Source of the DNA: Brachypodius melanocephalos
Taxonomy: Eukaryota; Chordata; Aves; Passeriformes; Pycnonotidae
Reading direction: 5' to 3'
Assembly: GCA_013398615.1 (NCBI GenBank)
Contig: VZSR01003807.1
Location: 3,688,307-3,752,306 of the forward strand
DNA: 64,000 nucleotides
Part shown: positions 11,932-21,599 of the stretch, one piece after another
Layout of the letters: each line of letters opens with the position of its first letter
How positions within the stretch are numbered: the stretch's first letter is position 1
Program-made: the position numbers and the translations under genes
The notes under the pieces: generated by a model
The model's input: the letters and a program-made list of their open reading frames with translations, nothing else
Told to the model about the DNA's origin: nothing
Databases searched by the model: none

Positions 11932-12338
11932 ATGGTCGCGCCCAGCCTCTGACCCTACACCACCAGGTCAACTAGACCACGGCACGCAGTGCCACGTCCG
12001 GGTTTCCCTTAAACACCTCCAGGGATGGTGACTCCACCACCTCCCTGGGCAGCCCATCCCGATGTCTTATCACCCTTTCTCTGAAGGAATTTCTCCTGAT
12101 GTCCAAACTAAACCTCCCCCGGCACAGCTTGAGGCTTCGCCCTGTCATCCTGTCCCTGGCTGCCTGGGAGACCGGCCCCCGCCTGGCTGGAGTCTCCTTT
12201 CATGGAGTTGTAGAGAGTGTAAGGATATCCTTGAGCTTCCTTTTCTCCAGGCTGTAAGTCCCCAGCGCCCCCAGCCGCTCCTCGTAAGACCTGTGCACCC
12301 AGACCCTTCACCAGCTCCACTGCCCTTCTCTGCACAAC
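11932..12338 (-). mobile_element. CR1 LINE fragment between RBM34 and TOMM20
   Basis: Read on the minus strand it gives the standard CR1 3' sequence in order: GAGAAGGGCAGTGGAGCTGG near 12330, the AGGATATCCTTACACTCTCT-like block, GACATCAGGAGAAATTCCTT, then GGTGGTGGAGTCACCATCCC and GGTCTAGTTGACCTGGTGG. It is truncated at both ends; its 3' side runs straight into the TOMM20 CpG island. It may therefore supply part of the distal promoter. Ends are approximate. Confidence 0.9.
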
Positions 12339-12601
12339 AAAAAAGCCACCCAAATCAAGGTAACGATTTCTATTTCATCACACACCTAGTCTGAATGTGA
12401 GTCACTTTTTTCTATAGCCATTGTGGGTAATCCTACACAACTCCAAAAAAAAGAATTCACTGTTAGCCTCTGCAGCAAGACCTCAGCTGGAGACAGATTC
12501 CTGGAATAGGAATAAAATCATGCAGCACCTCCCACTGCCTCCTGGGAGAAGCCAAATGCCCCAGAACACCAAGAAGGACAACAGTTGTATTAGCAAACAA
12601 A

Positions 12602-12608
12602 ATTTATG
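12602..12608 (-). terminator. RBM34: Possible variant poly(A) signal of RBM34
   Basis: No AATAAA is seen on the minus strand between the stop codon and the CR1 at 12338. A CATAAA variant lies about 50 bases after the stop, beside a 19-base tandem duplication (12610-12642). If used, the 3' UTR would be unusually short. Confidence 0.3.
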
Positions 12609-12609
12609 A

Positions 12610-12642
12610 CACTCTCACATATAAAAAACACTCTCACATATA
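12610..12642. repeat. Short tandem duplication after the RBM34 stop
   Basis: CACTCTCACATATA occurs twice at a spacing of 19 bases, with an A-run between the copies. Confidence 0.8.
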
Positions 12643-12657
12643 TCCATCTTCATAACA

Positions 12658-12966
12658 CTAATTAGCATTTTTACTGGATTGATTTTTATCAAAGGACTTT
12701 TTGTTTTTCCCAGCCTTATTCCTAGGAGTAGTTTTCAGTCTTTTTGGTTTTGTGCTCTTCTTTAATGGGGTTGCTTTTTCACCAACAAAAGAATCATTAG
12801 AGAAGCTCTTTTCTTTTTTCTTCTTATCAACTCTGTCCTTGGAAGCACAAGACTTGTCTTGACTTTTCTGTGCTTTCTTCTGGTCTGCTACGCGCTGCAC
12901 TCGTATCTTTCTTCCCATCAGAACAGAGTTGTTGAGTTTCAGAGCAAGATGTACAGCATCTGTGTT
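12658..12966 (-). CDS. RBM34: RBM34 coding exon 10 (C-terminus)
   Basis: NTDAVHLALKLNNSVLMGRK finishes RRM2. A lysine/serine-rich tail with the family motif FVGEKATPLKK follows, ending in TAG at 12660-12658. The acceptor TTTGTAG is at 12967. Confidence 0.95.
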   Translation of the reverse strand, partial: NTDAVHLALKLNNSVLMGRKIRVQRVADQKKAQKSQDKSCASKDRVDKKKKEKSFSNDSFVGEKATPLKKSTKPKRLKTTPRNKAGKNKKSFDKNQSSKNAN

Positions 12967-15900
12967 CTACAAAACCAGACAACCACTTTAACAGCAGCAT
13001 TACTTCCAGCTGAGTGCTTTCAAACTAACACCTACCTGTCTTTAAAATTGGTAACTAGGATTTTACAATGCAGAGCACTCAAACCACTCTGTTTAGGGAA
13101 TGACACAGGAAGAGGAACACCAGCACCTCCACACAGCCCACACACTGAGGCACAGACACTTGAACACAGGCCATGGAACAGCTAACAATGAGACACTGAA
13201 GTCTGAGACAGAGAGAGACAAGGAAAAATTGGGAAAAAAGGCACCGGGCTGCAGGAAATGAACTAAGGATAATAAGGGTGGGAGACTGACATGAGAAAGG
13301 AAGTTGTACTGAATCAAATGTGGAGAACCAGTATGCAAACTAGCTGCAGGAAAGAAATCCACTCACATTTTGACACATAAGAAATGGGAAAACATTGAAG
13401 TTATACCAAACAAACTCATCTGTCCCTCCTTTGAGTCTTTAAGGTAAAGTCACTATTTTCACCCCAGTGTGTACAAAACCTAAAATACTTTGGTTTGTAT
13501 CTCCTTCCACAGAACCGGTCTTCCCAGCTGCTTTCACCATACACAACAATGCTACCATTTAACTTCATACATACACACGCAAACCTCAGAAAATTACTAA
13601 AAAGCAAATAAAAATGCGCTAAAGGCAGACCCCAGTGCAGGTTTTGAAGAACTCCCCGTGCCCTGGAGCAAAGGTCCATGTACCTCAAAGGCCCACACGT
13701 ACCTCAAAGAGGACGTAGCCGAAGCCTTTCCCCAAGCCCGTCCTCCTGTCTCTCACCACGCGCACTCCCACGACGGCTCCGCAGACATGGAAGTGCTCCC
13801 GCACGGCGTCATCGCGGATGTCTGCAGGCAACACAACGAACAGATGCCTCTTCAGGGAGACATATGGCTTTGAAAGCCTGGCCTACATCCAGTTATTTCA
13901 CATTTACCCATTCAGGGACACAAACAATATGGAATACAGATAGGTAGACAAATATCAGAAAAATCCAAGCAAGGTGACAATGCAGAGTTTATAAAGAGCT
14001 ATTTGCTCTGACAATTACTGCTTCTCCAGCTCTGAAGAGTACAGCATAAATCACAAAGAACTAAGGCAAAGACTGAAACAGATTTTTCAACTTATTTCAT
14101 TTATGCTTGGAACATAGTAGAAATTAAAAATCCTGCTATACATTTCTGTTGCTCCTCCTTATGCCAGAATTTCTTTCTAAGAATTAATGCTGATGATAAT
14201 GAGCTTGAGCTGGCAGTTCTTCAACTGCTCATTGACTGAGCCATGCATTTTAGCTGAATGAGGGAGAAGGGATTTACAGTTTCCAACTACAGCTGCTATG
14301 CAATTATTCTGATAATGGCTGGGTGTATGAGCCTTTCTCCATCTCACGCCTAGGCAGACAAATGTGATGTGCCATCACAAAAATACAAGTTGGTTTTTTT
14401 GGTTTTTTTTGTTTGTTTGTTTGTTTGGGGTGGTTTTTTTGGTTGCTTTTTGTTGTTGTTGTTGTTGTTGTTGTGTGGTTGTTTTTTTTGTTTTTTTTTT
14501 TTTATAGGTACACTTCATGGAATTCCCTGACACAGATATGAACATCTCTCTGCTGAGGGGAGGGGCTGAACTCAACAGTATGGGTTTAACTACAGCAATG
14601 AGACCTAGACATGCTGAGAAAGGTCCAAACTGCTGCAGCAATTTCAGAGCACAGCAAATCACAGAATATTCTGAATTGAAACTGGCCCACAAGGATCATC
14701 AAATCCCACTTTTAACCTGGACAGAGGAACTCAGCCTGTGGTTCACAGAAAGCACCAAAAGGAGAAGCCAACACTGTCCATCACTTGGAACTGGTTCACA
14801 AACAGGTATTGGTAACCCTTGAGCAATTTAGAAAGCCATGGCCTATGCAACTTAGTCATATTTATTTAAAAAACATGAAGCAACAAGAACTAAAAGCACT
14901 TGCAGTTCTACCTAAAATCTGCTACCTTCAAGGTGCAGAACTGGACAGAAACTTACAACCTCTTTAGGTGTTTCAATTAACAAATAAAAATGATCTCCAG
15001 CAAAAGGTATTTATCCACCTAACACCAAGAAATAAAAAGCCTAATGTCAGCCATTCCATAAATGCAAATTAATGATGCATAACAATCCATTTCAGACTTA
15101 CCATAAGAAAGATTTCCCAAGAATACAGATCGTTTATTGTCATGCTAAAGGAAACAAGAAAGACAGGACAGTAAGTTATTTGTTACAGAATAAAACTTAA
15201 CCATCCAAATAAAAACAATAAAATCCCCACAACCAAACCAGAAAAGGGGATTTCTAGCCACTCATCTTACTTACCGAACTGGTTTTAGATGCAGTGTCAA
15301 CTCTGATGTGAAATCCACTAGCAATTTCTGTTCCATTCCTTTTGTGGACAAAGGCAAAAAGTTTTAAAAGTGAAATAAGCATTACTTAATTGACAATGTC
15401 ACTGCATAGCAGTATTCCAAAAGCAAAGTTACTTTTAAGTTCGAACATTTTATTCTGATTCAAGCAAAAGAGGAGAGGTTGTTTAAATTAGCTGTAAGTC
15501 TACCTGAACTACCTTTTTAACAGGCAATGAAGAACCAAACTGAGACTTACTCCTTCAGAGCCTTCTGGGCATCACATTCTTCCTTAAAGACCACATAAGC
15601 GTTGATGAACTTTGCATTTGGGTGCACCTTATGCCTGGAACGGGAAAAGGACACATTACTGATTAAATCCTGCTGATGCTGTGCAGTACACAGGCACTTC
15701 CTGCTGAACACATCCATGCCTCTGCTGTTCTGTGCACACCAACAACTTCATTTCCCTTGCATGTCGAGCTACCCCTGTACGTGCAAGGGAGTCCCACTGT
15801 ACCTCTTGTTCAGCCCATATATGCACCCTGAGCAAGCTTCCTCAGCTCATAAACATATCAGAAGAAATTAAAAGACTTTTAGCATCTTCCTCCTTCCTAA

Positions 15901-18900
15901 AATATAAGGAATGCAACCTCATGAAACAAATTACAAGTATACATGGCACATAATTCTTTATTACTTGTTCAGAAAACTTAATACACACAAAGGTAATGAC
16001 AAAGGACAAACAGAAAATACATAAAAAAGACCTAATACAGACAAACTTTTCATGACCAGCACTTAAACATTGTTTAGGTCTTGAAAAACACACAAAATTC
16101 ACAAGGGGAACCTACTTGATTGCGGCTACTTTTTTTGATACAGTATCTTCTGCTGGAATCTTAAAGATAAAAAGAGCTTGAGTTAGATAGGCCTAGTGTC
16201 AACTTTACACAGAGTTTTTCTGTAAGACAAAGATGAATTCAAGCAGGGGCCGCCCAAAGCAACACAGCCAGTACAGTGAGCAAACAACAGAAGTGGCTGA
16301 ACCTAGAGATGGTCTAAAAGACCCTCAGAGTTAAAGAGCTTGCCTTGACTTTGTCTGATGTGTTTCTTGAGTTCCAAGAGGGTTATCGTCAACTATTTTG
16401 GTGAGTACCCTGATTTACAATAATGTGTCTTTGCTGCTATGATTTAAAAACAGGTGAGCAATGCCTCAGCCAAACCAGCAATAATAAAGCCATTCCTCTC
16501 AGAGAACATATAGCTCCTGTCCTGGATCAGCTGCTGCTACAGGAAAAATGCATCTGTGATGCTCCTGCGGTAATATTTCCAAGGCTTCTCCTAATAGCAA
16601 AACCCACATACCCCAAACCACTTCTGAACTAATGAAGGTACAAGCCTTACAAATACTACTGCCCTTTAACACCAACAAATAATTTTGTTAAATAACATTA
16701 AAGGAAATAACATACCAGAGATCGAAATCGAATAGATTGGATTTGTCCATACTTCTTAAAAAGAGACTTCAGTACCTAAACAGAAGATACTACAAACACT
16801 CAGTACACTTTTCAACCTGGTAATGAGAATTATTTTTAGTATTTATAAGTAATACTGTTCTTACACTGTTTTACTTATAGGAGGTCCCTTAATGGGCTAC
16901 TAAAAAAAATTCAAGTAACTTGTAACTATTTGTGTGGTTTTTGTGGCAGCTTCTTCTTCTACAGATTGTCAAAACTGAAGTTGTGCCTCTTACTATGGAA
17001 CAAAGCATACATTTAACATGTTTTATGTAACAATCAATGCAAACAGAAGCACTGCTTGCATACAAAATTAGAAGCAGAGTAACTCTGTAAGTGCAGTTCT
17101 CCTTTACTCAGTCATTTTTTCATTGACAAGGAACTGACCATTTCGACTCGAGAAAGAGTCACTGCATCCAATGCTGCAGGAAGCCCAACTCCAGGAAACC
17201 AGAGATTGTCTCTAATGGTTTCTGAGAACAAGCACCATTTCCTACTTTCCCTAAAGCAGTTCCAATCACAAGTGTGTATGCCTTCTCAGCTGGAAACATC
17301 CCCTCAAACTGAGGACTGCTGCAACTCCTTTCATTCCTTTAGTGCACAGAACCCACCCATGTACCTGGACAGTGCAGCTGACAGGCAAGTTCCCAACAAA
17401 CACTGTTCTTCTGTCTGCTGCTTCATCAGCCACCCTTTTTCTCTTTTGCTGTCTTGCAGTAGCACCCGTAGCTGAATTAACAACACTTTTGGTGACAGCT
17501 TGAGAAGCCTTTTTCTTTTGCTTTGCTTTGTTTTGAAGCAATTTTTGATCCTCCTCTTCATCTGCCTGCTCCAGAGCATTCTCTCTGACCAGAAATAAAC
17601 AGGCAGGTTAAAATTAATGGGAAAAAACAGGGGGGGTTTGAGGTCAAAGAAGTGAAGCCTCCAAGATATTAACTTACATTTGAAATTATTACATTTAACT
17701 CTAAAATTTCAAACATTATTTTGCTCATTCTGCATTAGACAAATGTATCTGATCATTTAGTAACATGAAAAACTATTTGCTGTCCCCAGGACATTGCATT
17801 CACTGTTTACCAGGAGTAATACAGAAATACTTCAGAATTAAGTAATTTGATAGCCTCTAAAATTGAGGGGGAAAAGAATCATCCTTGTGTTATGTTGGAA
17901 CTTAGAATAGATTTAATCCTTCTCAGTTTGCAGGAGACTCAGAACAAACCTCTGGAATCCTGCCATGCACTAACAAGTCTCTCTCTATCCAAACCTGCCA
18001 TAAGACCATGAACAAGGCGCAGATCTAAAGGAGCCTCTGGAAGGCTACAGGCACAAACACAGCAAACAGGTTCCATGGGCCCGGTGCCAGGGACAGGATT
18101 AGGAGTTAGCCTTGTGCTACAATCAAGTATTACCCAAACTGCATTGTAGAGTGAGCAGCTTCCAGCCTGCTCTGAAGCATCTCGCTTCAAGTATTTATGA
18201 GAACAGAGTCAGAGAGAGGTTTTGTGTCACTGCAGAAGGCCCAGTGGGACACAGACAGCTCACTGTGCCTGGCACCTCGCTCCTGCTGAAACCACCTCTG
18301 CTCGATAAAGCCAAGGACAGCTAGAAAGCATCTTCTGAGCCAGGGAGAACTAGATCCATGTGTCTCCCTCTCCAGCCGCTGGACCTGATGGCTCTCTTGC
18401 AGGGCATTTCCACTTCACAGACCTAGTGTTTCAAGAAGCTGCACTAATCCCTCCTTCAGGGGAAAACTACAGAAAATTTGCACAATCTTAAAAGTAATCT
18501 TAAACACCAAGTTGAAGACAAGTTATAGATAAGAACTTCGTTGTTTCATCGAACTCACATTACGATTAATGTAGATGCTGGGTAAATTTAATTTTACTAT
18601 AAAATCGTGTCACTTACTCACCTGTCTGACAGTTTTTTCTCTGCTTCTGAAGGTTCCTTTTTTCTAATCTTCTTTGCTTTTACGGGAGGTTCTTGTATGA
18701 TGGATAAGCTCTGCTCTTCTGACACTTTCTCCCCTTCTTCTGCACGCTTCCTTTTCTTATTCCCCTTAAAAATGGTAAGAGAAACAGACCTGAAGACAAA
18801 ATTCCAGGAACGCCCCGAAGTTACTTCACAAACTTCAACTGGGAGCGCCACTGCCCGAAGCCCACCGGGGCGGGCAGCGGTGCTGCCGACAGCCGCCCTG

Positions 18901-19136
18901 CCGGGCTCACACCCGCGGCCAGCCGGGAGCTCACTCACCCCCGGCACAGCCACCAGCACCGGCGGGGCGGCGGCGCGGAAGAGGCGAGCGAGGGGCGCAG
19001 CGGGAGCCGCGGCCGCCCCGAGGCTGCCCGACACCTGCCCCACCACATACTGCTCCCCCTGCTCCTGCTCCCGCTCCCGCTCCCCCTCGGCCGCCGCTGG
19101 GAGCCGCGGCCCCGCGCCGCGCCGGCGGACCCGCAT
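12658..19136 (-). CDS. RBM34: RBM34, RNA-binding motif protein 34 (10 coding exons)
   Basis: RBM34 is a conserved nucleolar protein with two RRM domains (yeast Nop12 relative), linked to pre-rRNA processing. Exons 18939-19136, 18622-18764, 17365-17584, 16716-16775, 16116-16159, 15551-15634, 15275-15338, 15102-15144, 13703-13821 and 12658-12966 join in phase to 427 codons; human has about 430. RRM1 covers about residues 174-268, with RNP2 VFVGNL (175-180) and an RNP1-equivalent NAYVVF (233-238). RRM2 covers about 277-352, with RNP2 VFLGNL (278-283) and RNP1 KGFGYVLF (317-324). The N-terminal 66 residues are alanine/arginine/glutamate-rich and poorly conserved. The C-terminal 80 residues are lysine-rich, as expected for nucleolar targeting. 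The start ATG at 19136 has a CCACCATG context; no ATG lies just upstream in frame. Confidence 0.95.
13703..13821 (-). CDS. RBM34: RBM34 coding exon 9 (core of RRM2)
   Basis: A 119-base exon running from DIRDDAVREHFHVCG to KGFGYVLFE, with RNP1 at the end. It is CpG-rich, at about 60% GC, unlike the other internal exons of the gene. The donor GTACGT is duplicated 19 bases further into the intron. The sequence just upstream stays open in frame. Confidence 0.93.
14391..14504. repeat. T-rich simple repeat in RBM34 intron 8
   Basis: Runs of T mixed with GTTT and GTT tandem units (about four GTTT and eight GTT copies). On the transcribed strand it is A-rich with CAA units. It could be an old poly(A) tail expanded into a microsatellite; no attached retroelement body is recognisable. 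Confidence 0.85.
15102..15144 (-). CDS. RBM34: RBM34 coding exon 8 (start of RRM2)
   Basis: A 43-base micro-exon encoding HDNKRSVFLGNLSY plus one base. VFLGNL is RNP2 of RRM2. The acceptor is CTTTAG and the donor GTAAGT. Confidence 0.94.
15275..15338 (-). CDS. RBM34: RBM34 coding exon 7
   Basis: A 64-base exon encoding NGTEIASGFHIRVDTASK and TSS, the end of RRM1. The donor is GTAAGT. Confidence 0.94.
15551..15634 (-). CDS. RBM34: RBM34 coding exon 6
   Basis: An 84-base exon encoding HKVHPNAKFINAYVVFKEEC to AQKALK. NAYVVF is the third strand of RRM1. The acceptor used is TTCCAG at 15635; a nearer AG inside the exon (15628) would break the frame. Confidence 0.94.
16116..16159 (-). CDS. RBM34: RBM34 coding exon 5
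   Basis: A 44-base exon encoding IPAEDTVSKKVAAI plus two bases. This is the family's characteristic insert between strands 2 and 3 of RRM1. The donor is GTAGGT. Confidence 0.94.
16716..16775 (-). CDS. RBM34: RBM34 coding exon 4
   Basis: A 60-base exon encoding VLKSLFKKYGQIQSIRFRSL, the first helix and second strand of RRM1. Phase 0 at both ends; donor GTATGT. Confidence 0.95.
17365..17584 (-). CDS. RBM34: RBM34 coding exon 3 (start of RRM1)
   Basis: A 220-base exon. A basic linker (QQKRKRVADEAADRR) is followed by TVFVGNLPVSCTVQ, the first strand of RRM1 with RNP2. The acceptor is TGGTCAG and the donor GTACAT. Confidence 0.94.
18622..18764 (-). CDS. RBM34: RBM34 coding exon 2
   Basis: A lysine/glutamate-rich linker from GNKKRKRAEEGEKVS to EAEKKLSD, plus two bases. 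The donor is GTGAGT. EAEKKLSDRENAL across the junction matches the family's NAEKKLADRESAL. Confidence 0.92.
18939..19136 (-). CDS. RBM34: RBM34 coding exon 1
   Basis: Encodes MRVRRRGAGPRLPAAAEGER and on to VLVAVPG, 66 codons, ending in phase 0 before donor GTGAGT at 18938. It is GC-rich and lies inside the CpG island. YVVGQVSGSL corresponds to the conserved YxLGQVxSSL block of the family, which supports the model. Confidence 0.88.
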
Positions 19137-19173
19137 GGTGGGCACGGAGCAGGGCCGGATCGAGCCCAGCCCG

Positions 19174-19184
19174 CGTCACTTCCG
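19174..19184 (-). promoter_or_regulatory. RBM34: ETS/GABP plus half-CRE site upstream of RBM34
   Basis: CGGAAGTGACG on the minus strand holds the full ETS core CGGAAGTG followed by TGACG. Its closeness to the ATG suggests it lies at or near the transcription start. Confidence 0.6.
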
Positions 19185-19324
19185 ACGCGCGGGGCCGAGC
19201 GGTGCTCCCGGGAACGCCCCCGCTCCCTCCTCCACCGCAGCCGGGGTACGGGAGCTGCTCCCGGCCACCACGGGACCGTGCCGCGCGTGGGCGCAGTGGC
19301 ACCCCGGAAACATCCAACAACAGC

Positions 19325-19572
19325 ATCAGATGGACAGTCTCTGAAGCTGTGCCAGGGCAGGCTGAGGCCGAGCATGAGGAGGGATTTCTTCACAGAAAGG
19401 ATGATTAGATAGTGGAATGGATTGCCAGGGAGGGGGTGGAGTCACCGTGCCTGAATTTTAGGAAAGACTGGACATGGTCCTTAGTACCATGGTCTAGTTG
19501 ACATGGTGGTGTTTGGTCGTAGATTGGACTTGATGATCTTAGAGGTCTTTGCCAACCTGATTCTGTGATGAG
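19325..19572 (+). mobile_element. CR1 LINE fragment upstream of RBM34
   Basis: Plus-oriented CR1 3' end: GAGGAGGGATTTCTTCACAG, GGGGTGGAGTCACCGTGCCT, GGTCTAGTTGACATGGTGG, TTGGACTTGATGATCTTAGA and AACCTGATTCTGTGAT. The last contains the ATTCTGTG-type terminal octamer, so the 3' terminus is intact and the 5' side is truncated. It starts about 15 bases beyond the RBM34 CpG island. Confidence 0.92.
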
Positions 19573-20993
19573 CGTGTGGTGAGAGGCTGTCTCGTGGATT
19601 TCTCATGACCCTCAGTTCCAAGGGGAGCTAAAGCAAACCTGACAGCCCTTTGGCTGTCTCGTTACACGTCTGATGCACTTTTTGAGTTGCCACTGTAAGC
19701 AGCTCTGTTGGCCCAGCATCCAGCCGAAGGCTAAACAAGCAACCCAGCTGTTGAATAGAAGGAAAGTGTTGGTCTTGACATATGCACCAGGTATCGCCCC
19801 TGCCTTGCCTGCTGGATGCCAGGAAAGTAGTGACCCTCAGGGATGGGGTCAGCCCAAGAGAATACACAAATCCTTCAAAAGGGGCAGGTGGCTGTGTCAT
19901 GACTTGGCTTTTCCAATCTGCCTCTATGCAGAAGAGCAGCACCATAGTGACACAGGAGGGGCAGAATAGGCTCAACCATCATCCAGCCCATTTCAGAGAC
20001 TCGTGGCCACTGAAACTCAGCAAGACACATAGAGCCTCCAAGAACTCTGCCTGAGAGTGAGTTCAATCCCTGTGCCAACAGAGAAATTCCACACTCTGGT
20101 GGGAACTACCCAGTCATAATATATGAACAGGTATCAGTGGAGACTGCAAATAAGGGGAGGTGGGAGCACTGCAGAGCCTTCAAACAAGGCATGTTTTCCC
20201 TCAGCATATACTGATCTCAGCTATTCCCAATATTATCAAGTGTGGAACACAAACCTGAGTCTGTCCCTCAGCCAAGGTGGGGAGAACACAGCAGGGCATG
20301 TTTGCCTTGCTCTGCCCTTGGGACTGTGGTCCAAGCAGGCACTCAGGAGTACAGACAGGCCATCAAGCACTGCTAGTGGCAAACTGTCTCAGCTGCAAGC
20401 AGGGCACACGTGCCAGGAGGGGAATTCACCCACATGGAAAGCTGTGTATAGTACATACCCTGAAAAGCAGCTCAGATTTGACCCGCTGGAACATGGGATA
20501 AAACTACCTGGCTAACAGATTGCCAGAGTATCTCCTTTTGCTACTTACTGGGAGACAAGTGGTTCCATGAATCTGGAAAGCACCATTTACAAACGTACTT
20601 CACAGAAGAGGTGCAATGTAACACATTCAGACAAATGTTTGAATAGCCACTAAAGTGTATCAGAAATAGGATGAAAATTAATAATCTCTGTATTAAGGAA
20701 AATAAAAAATCTTAGTTATGCAAAAACTTGACCTGGGAGCAGGGAACTGACTAATGATCCCTGCTTATAAAGGTAAACAAATCCCCCCCCCCGACCAGAG
20801 AGTCAGTAATTGTCATATCAAAGCAAATATGCTGGCATTAAAACTGAGAGCTGATCAAGAACTAGTAGTGAGTGAAGAGCTGAATTTGAATCTTGCTTGT
20901 CCAGATGTACCCCTTATGCCTACTGAAACTGAAAAGCAGAATTGATCTACCGATGTCACTCTGCTTTTTCATGTCTGAGACTTGCATCCTGAT
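19573..20993. other. Intergenic stretch between RBM34 and the assembly gap
   Basis: No gene, RNA or dated repeat recognised beyond the CR1 at its start. Open frames of up to 130 codons on both strands overlap each other and show no domain. Confidence 0.5.
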
Positions 20994-21093
20994 NNNNNNN
21001 NNNNNNNNNNNNNNNNNNNNNNNNNNNNNNNNNNNNNNNNNNNNNNNNNNNNNNNNNNNNNNNNNNNNNNNNNNNNNNNNNNNNNNNNNNNNN
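20994..21093. other. Assembly gap of 100 N
   Basis: Exactly 100 Ns, the usual placeholder for a gap of unknown size. The true RBM34-ARID4B distance is therefore unknown. It lies between genes and breaks no model. Confidence 0.99.
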
Positions 21094-21599
21094 CAAAAAG
21101 TGCAACATCTGGTGACCCCTTGATGTGTTCGAGCAACATACCATGACTCTGATTCCACTAAACTTAAACAGATGAAAATATCCTCTAAAGTAGCTTCGCT
21201 GAAAATATTAGAATTACCCACCAGTCTTGGATCATCGTAATTTTTAACAGAGTCAATGTTTCCAAAGCTTATTTATCATGCGTTGTTACTGTCAGTCTCA
21301 TCAGTAATCTGTCACCTTGCAGGTGTAACAGTATTTTGGACACCTGAACTACAGCCAGTAGTTTGTTTCAACTGGCTCTGCCTCAAGGATGGGCCACGCT
21401 TTCGCCTTCTGCTGAAAAAGAGGATGGATTTGAATTAATCACTAAGAAGAAAATTAGGCAAATGCACGTGCTCTATCTTACCTTTATATGTCCATTACAG
21501 CACAACAAAGATCACTTGCTAGACTGATTCTGCAGCTTGATGTAATTTTCATGAACACACTACAGTTGCTTAATTAAACTGTTAGAAACAAAATCAGGG

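Larger units (their letters stand above)
18840..19310 (-). promoter_or_regulatory. RBM34: RBM34 CpG-island promoter
   Basis: A CpG-dense block around exon 1 with no TATA box apparent. About 40 bases upstream of the ATG the minus strand has CGGAAGTGACG (19184-19174), a strong ETS/GABP site fused to a half-CRE. This pairing is typical of housekeeping promoters and of ribosome-biogenesis genes. The start site is not mapped. Confidence 0.75.

Noticed and set aside
12108..12353. Open frames between RBM34 and TOMM20
   Set aside because: They fall within the CR1 fragment and are remnants of it, not host genes.
18607..19344. 245-codon plus-strand open frame across RBM34 exons 1 and 2
   Set aside because: Antisense to secure coding exons inside a CpG island; low-complexity composition and no domain.
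20862..21221. Open frames spanning the N gap
   Set aside because: They exist only because Ns carry no stop codons.
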